From: an uncultured Eubacteriales bacterium
GTDB taxonomy: Bacteria > Bacillota > Clostridia > Oscillospirales > Acutalibacteraceae
Length of the DNA: 14,302 bases
Assembly: GCA_900321665.1 (NCBI GenBank)
Contig: ONWY01000053.1
Location: forward strand, 1 to 14,302
Direction: 5' to 3'
The notes beneath the pieces were generated by a model. That model saw nothing but the letters and a program-made list of their open reading frames with translations. It was not told the origin of the DNA and did no database searches. Shown here piece after piece: positions 6,530-12,796 of this stretch. The position numbers and the translations under genes are program-made. The stretch's first letter is position 1. Each line of letters begins with the position of its first letter.

Positions 6530-7178
6530 ACATTTTCTCTTCCATCAGCTTCACCACATTTTTACTGTTTCCCTGCAAAAATGCCAGCGCCTGGTCAATG
6601 GTTTCCCCATATTCCTCTTTGCTGATTTTGCCGGTGCAAACCCCCATACACTTGCCGATATGGTAGTTGAGGCACGGTCTTGCCTTGCCGAAATCGCGCG
6701 GGAAGCTCTTGTTGCAATCGGGGAGCTTGAAAATGTTTTGCGCCTCGCGCACCGAGGAGGAAATCGCCCAAGAGGAGGTATAGGGGCCGATGTATCTTGC
6801 ACCGTCATCCGCCTTTTGCTTCACCTCGGAAATGCGCGGGTAATCCTCTTTTGTAACGCGGATATAGCTGTAGCCCTTATCATCCTTCAAAAGAATGTTA
6901 TATTTCGGCTGGTACTGCTTAATCAAGCTGCACTCTAACACCAGCGCTTCAAACTCGCTGTCGGTTAAAATATAATCGAAATCCTCAACGCGCGAGACCA
7001 TCATAATGGTTTTTGCGTTGTGGGAGGAATTTTTTCGAAAATAAGAGCAAACGCGGTTTTTCAATTTCTTTGCCTTGCCGACATAGATAACCTTTTTGCT
7101 CTTATCCTTCATAATATACACGCCGCTTTGCAGCGGTAAGGAATTGGCTTTTTTGAGCAGTCGCTCGATGCGTTGCAA
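6450..7178 (-). CDS. uvrC: UvrC N-terminal fragment (GIY-YIG domain), broken gene
   Basis: N-terminal part of UvrC, responsible for the 3' incision. TTG start at 7178 with a GGGGGGAG ribosome binding site close upstream. The GIY-YIG nuclease is visible as SGVYIMKD (18-25) and VIYVGKAKKLKNRV (30-43). The Cys-containing segment KARPCLNYHIGKCMGVC follows, then the beginning of the UVR motif, KMYEYSERMEFEKA. After that the frame yields YREDVLHCAAL and stops at 6450, where the family continues for several hundred residues. Compared with UvrC of Bacillus subtilis as I remember it, about 30-37 residues between the UVR motif and the CVQV-like strand are missing, and the reading frame changes. The gene stands alone between the ptsH terminator and the rsmD promoter. 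Confidence 0.9.
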   Translation of the reverse strand: MQRIERLLKKANSLPLQSGVYIMKDKSKKVIYVGKAKKLKNRVCSYFRKNSSHNAKTIMMVSRVEDFDYILTDSEFEALVLECSLIKQYQPKYNILLKDDKGYSYIRVTKEDYPRISEVKQKADDGARYIGPYTSSWAISSSVREAQNIFKLPDCNKSFPRDFGKARPCLNYHIGKCMGVCTGKISKEEYGETIDQALAFLQGNSKNVVKLMEEKMYEYSERMEFEKACQGYREDVLHCAAL

Positions 7179-7227
7179 ATTTCTCCCCCCTTTTCCATTA
7201 CTATCTATATTTTAACATATCCAAACA

Positions 7228-7257
7228 CAAAAAGCACTGTGAAATATTCACAGTGCT
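7228..7257 (-). terminator. Intrinsic terminator of ptsH
   Basis: Perfect 11-bp stem AGCACTGTGAA (7233-7243) / TTCACAGTGCT (7247-7257) with a 3-nt loop, followed on the minus strand by a T-run. It starts 17 nt after the ptsH stop. A T6 run on the plus side also makes it symmetrical. Confidence 0.88.
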
Positions 7258-7274
7258 CGCTTTTTTGTGTAAAA

Positions 7275-7538
7275 TCAGTTATTCAAGCCGCTTTCCACCA
7301 GCTCTACAAGGCTGTTGACAGCAAGCTCTTCATCAGCACCATCTGCGATGATGTTAATGGAAGTATCTTGTGCAATACCGAGTGAAAGCACACCCAAAAG
7401 GCTCTTAGCGTTTACTCTTCTGCCGTCTTTCTCTACCCAAATTGTGGATTTAAATTCATTTGCCTTTTGGATAAAGAAGGTTGCCGGGCGCGCATGTAAG
7501 CCGACTTTATTGGTTACCTCAACACTTTTAATAAACAT
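7275..7538 (-). CDS. ptsH: HPr phosphocarrier protein
   Basis: Cytoplasmic phosphocarrier of the sugar phosphotransferase system and, in Firmicutes, a carbon-catabolite signalling protein. With ATG 7538 the protein has 87 residues. His falls at position 15 (GLHARPA) and Ser at 46 (NAKSLLGVLSLG), the canonical sites for enzyme I phosphorylation and HPr kinase. This numbering, plus GGGGGT 7 nt upstream, decides this start over ATGs 6 and 15 bases upstream. Presence of His15 argues for true HPr rather than the regulatory paralogue Crh, which has Gln there. It is monocistronic with its own promoter and terminator; ptsI is not adjacent. It occupies the place after trmD where rplS is common. Confidence 0.95.
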   Translation of the reverse strand: MFIKSVEVTNKVGLHARPATFFIQKANEFKSTIWVEKDGRRVNAKSLLGVLSLGIAQDTSINIIADGADEELAVNSLVELVESGLNN

Positions 7539-7600
7539 ATTCATTACCCCCATAATGGATTTGAAATCATAATATATTTTGTGCCGCCAATGAGCACTTC

Positions 7601-7637
7601 TTTAAAAAAGTACAATATATATTATACCTTTTTTTAA
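7601..7637 (-). repeat. Imperfect palindrome overlapping the ptsH -10 box
   Basis: On the plus strand TTTAAAAAAGTACAATAT is followed by ATATTATACCTTTTTTTAAA, close to its own reverse complement, apart from a one-base length difference and a few mismatches. It spans the -10 element and predicted start of ptsH. It could be an operator, or it could simply reflect AT-rich promoter DNA. Confidence 0.35.
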
Positions 7638-7648
7638 AAATTGGTCAA
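7621..7648 (-). promoter_or_regulatory. SigA-type promoter of ptsH
   Basis: Minus strand: -35 TTGACC (7648-7643), 16-bp A/T-rich spacer, -10 TATAAT (7626-7621). Predicted start near 7614, giving a leader of about 75 nt. Confidence 0.82.
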
Positions 7649-7724
7649 TATATTCTGTACCCTTTTCAACAATTTCGTTTCCCTCCCCAAAGTTTTAGTT
7701 AACTGTGTTAATTTTTTTGTGCAA

Positions 7725-7764
7725 TTTTACATAATCTGCAGACTTTTTTTACATATTCAGCAGA
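7725..7764 (-). repeat. Two 18-bp direct repeats, 22-bp period, upstream of ptsH promoter
   Basis: TTTTACATAATCTGCAGA (7725-7742) and TTTTACATATTCAGCAGA (7747-7764) match at 16 of 18 positions, and their starts are 22 bp apart, about two helical turns. The first copy contains the palindrome TCTGCAGA. AATCTGC (7733-7739) and GCAGATT (7760-7766) also form inverted arms. They lie 77-120 bp upstream of the ptsH -35 box and just downstream of the trmD stop. They may be an activator or repressor site for ptsH, or a transcript-end structure for trmD. Confidence 0.45.
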
Positions 7765-7798
7765 TTTTATAAACATTTGCTGTGGAAAATATCAATTT

Positions 7799-8536
7799 TC
7801 ACTTAATTTCCTTTTCTGATTCTGCCAGAAATTCCAAGTCACTTTTGCTCAAATCTGCCTTTTCGAGCAAATCCGGGCGGCGCTGTTTGGTTCTGAGCAA
7901 AGATTGCTGCCGCTTCCAGGCGGCAACTGCCGCGTGGTTGCCCGAGAGAAGGATATCGGGCACGGTTCTTCCGCGCCACTCGTAGGGTCTTGTGTACTGC
8001 GGCGCTTCGAGCAGGGAGGCGAAGTGGCTTTCGTTGGTATAGGCTTCCTCTTTAGGCAGTACACCGGGCACCATGCGCGCAATGCAGTCTGCCAAGGTCA
8101 GTGCCGGCAGCTCGCCGCCGGTTAAAACATAATCTCCGCAGGAAATCTCCTCATCTGCAATTTCTTCTATCACGCGCTCGTCCACACCCTCGTAGTGCCC
8201 GCACAAAATCGCGATATTGCCCATTTTGCTCAGCTCAAGTGCGCGCTGTTGGGTGAGTGTTTTGCCCTGTGGCGACATATAAATCAAGTGCGGTGCGGTT
8301 TGCAGCTTATCACACAGCGCGCGATAGCAATCGTAAATCGGCTGTGCTTGCATCACCATTCCCGTCGTACCGGAATAAGGGGTATCGTCAACACGGTTGT
8401 GCTTATCAAGTGTATAGTCTCTGATGTTTTCGCACTCGATGGTAATCGCACCCTTTTTGCGTGCCCTGCCGATAATGCTTTCCTCTAAGTACGCATAGCA
8501 CATCTCGGGAAACAGGGTTAATATATCAATCCTCAT
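7799..8536 (-). CDS. trmD: tRNA (guanine(37)-N1)-methyltransferase TrmD
   Basis: SPOUT-family methyltransferase that makes m1G37 next to the anticodon and prevents +1 frameshifting. 245 residues from ATG 8536 (MRIDILTLFPEM, the family start), 11 bp inside the rimM 3' end, so it is coupled to rimM. Motifs: DDTPYSGTTGMVMQAQP (about 50-66), YMSPQG (86-91), CGHYEGVDER (112-121) and the knot loop ISCGDYVLTGGELP (131-144). The C-terminal part has the ESHF...PQYTRP segment, VPDILLSGNH and WKRQQSL. Last gene of the ylxM-ffh-rpsP-khpA-rimM-trmD series; rplS, which often follows, is absent. No clear intrinsic terminator follows. Confidence 0.97.
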   Translation of the reverse strand: MRIDILTLFPEMCYAYLEESIIGRARKKGAITIECENIRDYTLDKHNRVDDTPYSGTTGMVMQAQPIYDCYRALCDKLQTAPHLIYMSPQGKTLTQQRALELSKMGNIAILCGHYEGVDERVIEEIADEEISCGDYVLTGGELPALTLADCIARMVPGVLPKEEAYTNESHFASLLEAPQYTRPYEWRGRTVPDILLSGNHAAVAAWKRQQSLLRTKQRRPDLLEKADLSKSDLEFLAESEKEIK

Positions 8537-9041
8537 CCTCAAAGAGCCCTTTCATTTTAAACAAGTAAACCTTTCCCTCGTCAAAATCGATTTTTTTCAC
8601 TACCGAGGGAATGTTCGGAATCAAGTATTCCTTTTCGCCGGTGTTGATGTACCACACATCGTTTGCAGGGTAAGCCTCAATGCGGCTGACCGTGCCAATG
8701 ACCTCTCCGTTTGCTTCATCCACGGCGGTTAATCCGAGAATATCCTCCACAAAGTAGCTGCCTGCAGGTAGCGCAGCATCACTTTTTTTGATATATAGCA
8801 CCCGCCCGCGCAGCTGCTCTGCCGCTTCCACGCTCTCGATACCCTCCAAGCGAAGCAGGGTAACATTGCCGTGTGCCTTTGCGCTCAGCACCTTTTTTGC
8901 CGCCTTGCCGCCTTCATCCAAATAGACCGTTTTAAAGCCCGATAAAAAGGAAGCATCATCGCTCCACGGCTTCAGGCGCATTTCACCCCTGACACCGTGC
9001 ATCGCCACAATTTTCCCCGCTGCAAGATATTCCTTTGCCAT
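8526..9041 (-). CDS. rimM: Ribosome maturation factor RimM
   Basis: 16S processing factor that binds S19 and the 30S head during assembly. The frame is open up to 9164, but the start is placed at ATG 9041. There the protein begins MAKEYLAAGKIVAMHGVRGE, has the usual 171 residues, and has GGAG 6 nt upstream. The N-terminal RimM domain covers about 5-90 (GVRGEMRLKPW, the LRLEGI strand). The C-terminal PRC-barrel covers about 95-168 (SYFVEDILGL, ANDVWYI, EYLIPNIPSVVKKID). The stop overlaps trmD by 11 bp. It is separated from khpA by an intrinsic terminator and a GC-rich leader of about 110 nt with no visible promoter, so expression may depend on read-through. Confidence 0.95.
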   Translation of the reverse strand: MAKEYLAAGKIVAMHGVRGEMRLKPWSDDASFLSGFKTVYLDEGGKAAKKVLSAKAHGNVTLLRLEGIESVEAAEQLRGRVLYIKKSDAALPAGSYFVEDILGLTAVDEANGEVIGTVSRIEAYPANDVWYINTGEKEYLIPNIPSVVKKIDFDEGKVYLFKMKGLFEDED

Positions 9042-9132
9042 TCTTTTCTCCATTCTCCGGCTGTCCGCTTTCGCTTGCCGCCATTCATCGCCGATTTTGC
9101 ACCGGCTTTCCCCGCGCAAACCGACTGCCTGC

Positions 9133-9148
9133 CGCCGGATGCTCCGGC
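9133..9148 (-). repeat. Short GC-rich hairpin in the rimM leader
   Basis: GCCGGA (9134-9139) / TCCGGC (9143-9148) with a TGC loop, directly after the khpA terminator and at the head of a GC-rich leader (9042-9150) before rimM. The leader holds several more GCCGG or CGGC segments that could pair. No riboswitch family is convincingly matched. Confidence 0.35.
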
Positions 9149-9151
9149 AAC

Positions 9152-9189
9152 AAAAAAGCCTCAAAAATCTGCTCGGCAGACTCTTGAGG
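9152..9189 (-). terminator. Intrinsic terminator between khpA and rimM
   Basis: Stem CCTCAA (9159-9164) / TTGAGG (9184-9189) with an inner stem TCTGC / GCAGA around a TCG loop. On the minus strand it is followed by C and six T (9157-9152); on the plus strand T6 follows as well. It begins 11 nt after the khpA stop, inside what is otherwise one operon. Confidence 0.8.
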
Positions 9190-9200
9190 TTTTTTATGCA

Positions 9201-9434
9201 TTAATCAATTTCCACCGCAATTTTTGCATCCTGCCTGTTGGAAGCAGCGCGCATCACAACGCGGATTGCCTTTGCAATTCTACCCTGCTTGCCAATCACG
9301 CGACCCATGTCATCCGGTGCAACATGCAAATGATATACAGTTACGCCCTCGGCATTCGGTTCATCAACCTCAACCTTGACTTCAGAAGGTGCGTCAACCA
9401 AGCCCTGTGCGATGGACACAAGTAACTCTTTCAC
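9201..9434 (-). CDS. khpA: KH-domain RNA-binding protein KhpA (YlqC family)
   Basis: Small cytoplasmic KH-domain protein, 77 residues, that in other Firmicutes pairs with KhpB/Jag and binds RNA, affecting cell division and elongation. The GXXG loop is visible in VIGKQGRIAKAIR (46-58, G48-K-Q-G51). GTG start at 9434 with GGAGG 8 nt upstream. It lies 37 nt downstream of rpsP, the usual position of ylqC between rpsP and rimM. An intrinsic terminator follows 11 nt after the stop. Confidence 0.94.
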   Translation of the reverse strand: MKELLVSIAQGLVDAPSEVKVEVDEPNAEGVTVYHLHVAPDDMGRVIGKQGRIAKAIRVVMRAASNRQDAKIAVEID

Positions 9435-9471
9435 TTATTCATCCTCCGTTTTTCTATTCACGCAAGCGGAA

Positions 9472-9714
9472 TTAAAGAATGCCGTTCTTTTTCAGAATAG
9501 CTTTAACGGTATCAGTCGGTTGTGCACCATTGCTGATCCACTGCTTCGCCTTGTCAGCATCCACCTTTACCTCTGCGGGCTCTTTTAAGGGGTTGTAAAC
9601 ACCGATTTCCTCGATGAAACGACCATCGCGAGGATATCTGGAATCTGCAACAACAATGCGATAATAAGGAGCCTTTTTAGCACCCATTCTGCGAAGTCTG
9701 ATTTTTACTGCCAT
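9472..9714 (-). CDS. rpsP: 30S ribosomal protein S16
   Basis: Primary assembly protein of the small subunit, 80 residues, a normal length. Recognisable by MAVKIRLRRMGAKKAPYYRI (1-20), VVADSRYPRDGRFIEEIGVYNP (about 21-42) and the C-terminal KAKQWISNGAQPTDTVKAIL region. ATG 9714 with GGGAGG 8 nt upstream, and a perfect 14-bp palindrome abutting that ribosome binding site. It lies 78 nt downstream of ffh in the conserved ffh-rpsP order. Confidence 0.98.
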   Translation of the reverse strand: MAVKIRLRRMGAKKAPYYRIVVADSRYPRDGRFIEEIGVYNPLKEPAEVKVDADKAKQWISNGAQPTDTVKAILKKNGIL

Positions 9715-9726
9715 TTTGATTACCTC

Positions 9727-9740
9727 CCAAATATATTTGG
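9727..9740 (-). repeat. 14-bp perfect palindrome abutting the rpsP ribosome binding site
   Basis: CCAAATATATTTGG, self-complementary over its full length. On the minus strand its last GG is part of the GGGAGG ribosome binding site of rpsP. Folding of the mRNA here would place the ribosome binding site at the base of a short hairpin, which could affect initiation. It may be chance. Confidence 0.4.
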
Positions 9741-9764
9741 TATAAATATTGATTCATTTATATA

Positions 9765-9780
9765 TAGCAGGAAACCCTGC
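9765..9780. repeat. Short hairpin between ffh and rpsP
   Basis: AGCAGG / CCTGCT arms with a 4-nt loop. The T5 run lies on the plus-strand side, and on the minus strand only ATATATAA follows. It is therefore not a good terminator in the direction of the genes; possibly an attenuator or mRNA-end structure. Confidence 0.35.
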
Positions 9781-9792
9781 TTTTTACCTGAT

Positions 9793-11154
9793 TTAAAATC
9801 CGAAGCCGCCCATGCCGCCCATGCCGCCGCCGAAGCCGCCCATGCGCGCCATCTTGCGCTTCATGGATTTGGAATTCATTTGCTTAAACATTTTTTGCAT
9901 ATCGCGGTGCTGCTTAAGAACGCGATTGACATCCTCCACGCTTGTGCCGCTGCCTGCCGCAATCCTGCGCTTGCGCGAGGGGTTGATGATATCGGGGTTT
10001 TTGCGCTCCTTTGCGGTCATGGAGCGGATAATCGCCTGCAAGCGGTCAAACTGCCTTTCATCAATATCCGCATCGCCGAGCTTTTTGCTCATGCCGGGTA
10101 TCATGCCAAGCAGGTCTTTAATCGACCCCATATTTTTAATCTGCTCTAATTGGTCAAGCAAATCATCCAAATCAAATTTATTCTTTTTGAGCTTCTGCTC
10201 TAATTTTGCCGCTGCCTTTTCATCAATCTGCTTTTCGGCTTTTTCAATTAAGGTCAGCATATCGCCCATGCCGAGAATGCGCTTTGCCATTCTGTCGGGG
10301 TGGAAGACCTCTAAATCTTCTAATTTTTCGCCGATGCCGGCAAACTTAATCGGTTTGCCTGTTACCGCCTTTGCGGAGAGTGCGGCACCGCCTCTGGTGT
10401 CGCCGTCGAGCTTGGTGATAACCAAGCCGTCAATCCCCAGCGCTTCATCGAAGGAAGCGGCAACATTGACCGCGTCCTGACCGGTCATGGCATCGACCAC
10501 CAGCAGGATTTCGTGCGGGTGCACCTGCGCTTTAATGTTGCGCAGCTCATCCATCAGCACTTCGTCGATATGCAAGCGACCTGCGGTATCCAAAAACATG
10601 TAGTCATAGCCGTAGTCGCGCGCATACTTCACTGCTTCAAGCGCAATTTCTACCGGGTCGCCCTGTCCTTTTTCAAAAACCGGAACACCGATTTTTTCGC
10701 CGACCACCTGCAGCTGCTTAATCGCCGCCGGTCTGTATACGTCGCACGCAACGAGCAAGGGCCTGTGCCCTTGATTTTTTAACATCAGCGCAAGCTTGCC
10801 GGAGTGGGTGGTTTTACCGGAGCCCTGCAAGCCGCACATCATAATAATGGTAGGCAGTCTGGAAGAGGTTGCCAAGCGGGTTTCGGTGCCGCCCATCAAA
10901 TCGCACAGCTCTTCATCTACAATTTTAATCACCATCTGCGCCGGCGTCAGGCTTTCCATAACATCCTGACCAATCGCGCGCTCGGTGACCTTGTTGGTAA
11001 AATCCTTGGCGACCTTGTAGTTTACATCCGCTTCCAGCAAAGCCAAGCGGACCTCTCTCATGGCAGCTTTCACATCGGACTCGGTCAGCTTGCCCTTCGA
11101 GCGCAGCTTTTTAAACGCCGCCGACAGCTTTTCACTTAAACCTTCAAATGCCAT
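9793..11154 (-). CDS. ffh: Signal recognition particle protein Ffh (SRP54)
   Basis: GTPase of the signal recognition particle. It binds signal sequences on nascent chains and 4.5S/scRNA and docks with FtsY at the membrane. 453 residues, full length. The N domain is about 1-90. G-domain motifs are G1 GLQGSGKTT (108-116), DVYRPAA (138-144), G3 DTAGR (189-193), TKLD (247-250) and GDTRGGAALS. The M domain begins near 300, with the flexible LLGMIPGM finger loop and the RNA-binding SRKRRIAAGSG. The Gly/Met-rich tail ends GGMGGMGGFGF. ATG with AAGGAG upstream, 15 nt after the ylxM stop, so the two are co-transcribed. Confidence 0.98.
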   Translation of the reverse strand: MAFEGLSEKLSAAFKKLRSKGKLTESDVKAAMREVRLALLEADVNYKVAKDFTNKVTERAIGQDVMESLTPAQMVIKIVDEELCDLMGGTETRLATSSRLPTIIMMCGLQGSGKTTHSGKLALMLKNQGHRPLLVACDVYRPAAIKQLQVVGEKIGVPVFEKGQGDPVEIALEAVKYARDYGYDYMFLDTAGRLHIDEVLMDELRNIKAQVHPHEILLVVDAMTGQDAVNVAASFDEALGIDGLVITKLDGDTRGGAALSAKAVTGKPIKFAGIGEKLEDLEVFHPDRMAKRILGMGDMLTLIEKAEKQIDEKAAAKLEQKLKKNKFDLDDLLDQLEQIKNMGSIKDLLGMIPGMSKKLGDADIDERQFDRLQAIIRSMTAKERKNPDIINPSRKRRIAAGSGTSVEDVNRVLKQHRDMQKMFKQMNSKSMKRKMARMGGFGGGMGGMGGFGF

Positions 11155-11169
11155 GATAACTCCTTAATA

Positions 11170-11547
11170 TTAGTCTGCCAGTGTGCCTGCAATTGCCTTA
11201 ATTCTGATAACGGCATCGTTAATTTCGCGCGAAAGCCCGAAATTCAAATTGGTTTTGTTGATAACCTCGGCACACTCGATAATTTCATTCAGCCCTTCTT
11301 GCACGCTTACAAAGCGCTTCACAAGCCCCAGCTTTTCTTCCATTTCAATCAGCTGAGCTTCCGCACGCTTGATAACATCGCGCACTGCTTGGCGAGATCT
11401 GCCTTTTTCACCGTAAGGGATATTGTTGGCAATTTCGGAAAGGGACAGATCATCATTATAATAGTAATCAAGATATTCTCTTTGCTTCTCGGTAAGCATC
11501 TCACCGTAAAAATCAAGATACACGGTAATGTCAAGATTTTTTGCCAT
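11170..11547 (-). CDS. ylxM: YlxM/p13 family HTH protein (SRP-associated)
   Basis: Small helix-turn-helix protein of 125 residues that typically precedes ffh in Firmicutes and is thought to tune the SRP pathway. ATG 11547 is chosen over a longer frame because GGAGGGG lies 7 nt upstream and the protein then starts MAKNLDITVYLDFYGEMLTE. The LTEKQREYLDYYYNDDLSLS segment (about 18-37) and EIAN...SRQAVRDVIKRAE form a sigma-70 region 4-like HTH. A helical tail follows. It is the first gene of the ylxM-ffh-rpsP-khpA operon and has a consensus promoter. ftsY, often the upstream neighbour, is not in the window. Confidence 0.93.
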   Translation of the reverse strand: MAKNLDITVYLDFYGEMLTEKQREYLDYYYNDDLSLSEIANNIPYGEKGRSRQAVRDVIKRAEAQLIEMEEKLGLVKRFVSVQEGLNEIIECAEVINKTNLNFGLSREINDAVIRIKAIAGTLAD

Positions 11548-11565
11548 TTTAAATCCCCTCCATAG

Positions 11566-11589
11566 CTGTAAAGCCATTTTTCTTTACAG
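11566..11589 (-). repeat. 8-bp inverted repeat at the 5' end of the ylxM-ffh transcript
   Basis: CTGTAAAG (11566-11573) / CTTTACAG (11582-11589), perfect arms with an 8-nt loop. Its upstream arm coincides with the predicted transcription start (7 nt after the -10 box), so the mRNA would begin with a hairpin. It could stabilise the 5' end or be an operator. Confidence 0.45.
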
Positions 11590-11595
11590 TGTGAT

Positions 11596-11624
11596 ATTAT
11601 ACTAAAACATATTAAAAAAGTCAA
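11596..11624 (-). promoter_or_regulatory. SigA-type promoter of the ylxM-ffh operon
   Basis: Minus strand: -35 TTGACT (11624-11619), 17-bp spacer, -10 TATAAT (11601-11596), near-consensus. Predicted start about 11589, leader about 42 nt. Confidence 0.88.
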
Positions 11625-11743
11625 TAACAAATTTATTACAAAATTTTGAAATCCGCACCGTTTCGGGGATTTTTTAGCGTGATTTTCCTCGTTTTCGGTC
11701 GATTAAATTACAAAACGGTTAAATTTTTCAAAAGCCGGCGCAG

Positions 11744-11774
11744 AAAAAAACAGCCGCAAAAGCAGCTGTTTTTT
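11744..11774 (-). terminator. Intrinsic terminator of prmA
   Basis: Stem CAGC-CGC / GCA-GCTG with an AAAA loop (11751-11768), flanked by A7 and T6. On the minus strand the stem is followed by seven T (11750-11744). It lies about 30 nt after the prmA stop. The run of A/T on both sides makes it potentially bidirectional. Confidence 0.85.
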
Positions 11775-11803
11775 GCCTGTAAAGTATTTTTGTTTTACGC
11801 TTT

Positions 11804-12736
11804 TTACACGGCTTTTTCCAGCACAAAAGAGAGCCAGCCCTGCTTGTGATAGCGCTCTAAAATCCGCAAGCCGTTTTTGGCAAACGCCGCCTTCACCTGT
11901 GCTTCGCTCGCCTCAATAATCCCGCTGACAATCAGCAGACCGCCTTCGCTCATAAACGAGGTAATATCCTCGCATAACACCACAATCACATCCGCCACAA
12001 TGTTTGCCGTTATCAAATTGTAGCTGCCGCTGACCTTTTCGGTCAGGTCACCCTGCAAAAAGCGAATCTTATCCGCGCCGAAGCCGTTGCGCGCCGCATT
12101 CTCCTTCGCGGTTTTGACTGCCTTTTCATCGATATCGACTCCCACCGCTGCGCGCGCACCCAAGAGCATTGCACTCAGCGCGAGAATGCCGCTGCCGCTG
12201 CCGACATCCAGCAGAGTGGTATCGGGCGTGATGTAATTTTCCATCACCTCCATACAAAGGCAGGTGGTAGCATGGCTGCCGGTGCCGAATGCCATGCCGG
12301 GCTCTAAATACAGCACCGCTCTGTCCTCGTTGTCCTCTACCGTTTCCCAGCTCGGGCAAATGAGCATCTTTTTTCCGATTTTCAGCGGGTGAAAATACTG
12401 CTTCCAATTATTTGCCCAATCCTCTTGTTGAATGGCTGCCGTGCTGCACTCAAACGCAATCCCGGCGCCTTTAAGCTTTGCGCTGACTTCCGCCAAGCTC
12501 TCCTCGGGGTTTTCGTTCTCGGCGATGTAAAGGTGAATGACTACACACTCTCTGTCCTTCGCCAAAAGCGCCGCATCAATCAAATCAATGTGGGCAATTT
12601 CCATCGTTTCCTGCTCTAAGCGGCTGTAATCCTCCACATAGATGCCGTACTGCGTGCTTTCGCCGATGATAAGCTCTGCCTGCTCGGCATCCTTCACATT
12701 TACTTTTAGTGCAATATCTATCCAATTTTGTTCCAT
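11804..12736 (-). CDS. prmA: Ribosomal protein L11 methyltransferase PrmA
   Basis: SAM-dependent enzyme that methylates several amino groups of ribosomal protein L11. 310 residues from ATG 12736, chosen for GAGG 6 nt upstream and a normal N-terminus (MEQNWIDIALKVN). A longer frame to 12817 would run back through the terminator hairpin. The N-terminal substrate-recognition domain is about 1-100, then EDWANNWKQYFHPLKIG (105-121), LEPGMAFGTGSHATT (144-158), SAM motif I LLDVGSGSGILAL (175-187) and LITANIVADV (241-250). Complete. It is monocistronic between its own promoter and terminator. Confidence 0.96.
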   Translation of the reverse strand: MEQNWIDIALKVNVKDAEQAELIIGESTQYGIYVEDYSRLEQETMEIAHIDLIDAALLAKDRECVVIHLYIAENENPEESLAEVSAKLKGAGIAFECSTAAIQQEDWANNWKQYFHPLKIGKKMLICPSWETVEDNEDRAVLYLEPGMAFGTGSHATTCLCMEVMENYITPDTTLLDVGSGSGILALSAMLLGARAAVGVDIDEKAVKTAKENAARNGFGADKIRFLQGDLTEKVSGSYNLITANIVADVIVVLCEDITSFMSEGGLLIVSGIIEASEAQVKAAFAKNGLRILERYHKQGWLSFVLEKAV

Positions 12737-12751
12737 AGCGTTCCTCTTAAT

Positions 12752-12796
12752 CAAAAAAATCTCTGCGCCTCCCATTATAGCGGAAAGCGCAGAGAT
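12752..12796 (-). terminator. Intrinsic terminator of the small membrane peptide gene
   Basis: 10-bp perfect stem ATCTCTGCGC (12759-12768) / GCGCAGAGAT (12787-12796) around an 18-nt loop. On the minus strand it is followed by seven T (12758-12752). It lies about 28 nt after the stop of the 30-residue gene. The loop carries the -10 box of the prmA promoter. Confidence 0.85.

Noticed and set aside
7191..7232. A uvrC promoter (TAAAAT near 7211)
   Set aside because: A -10-like hexamer is present but the matching -35 would fall in the ptsH terminator with poor sequence, so it is not called.
9042..9164. N-terminal extension of RimM by 41 residues, or a cobalamin riboswitch in the same stretch
   Set aside because: The extension has no ribosome binding site support and runs into the terminator. 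The aptamer likeness lacks the CCCGC...ACTGT B12 box, so neither is called.
11640..11680. Second terminator-like element (AAATCC ... GGATTT with T6 on the plus strand)
   Set aside because: The T-run is on the wrong strand for the genes here and the stem is interrupted. prmA already has a strong terminator at 11744-11774.
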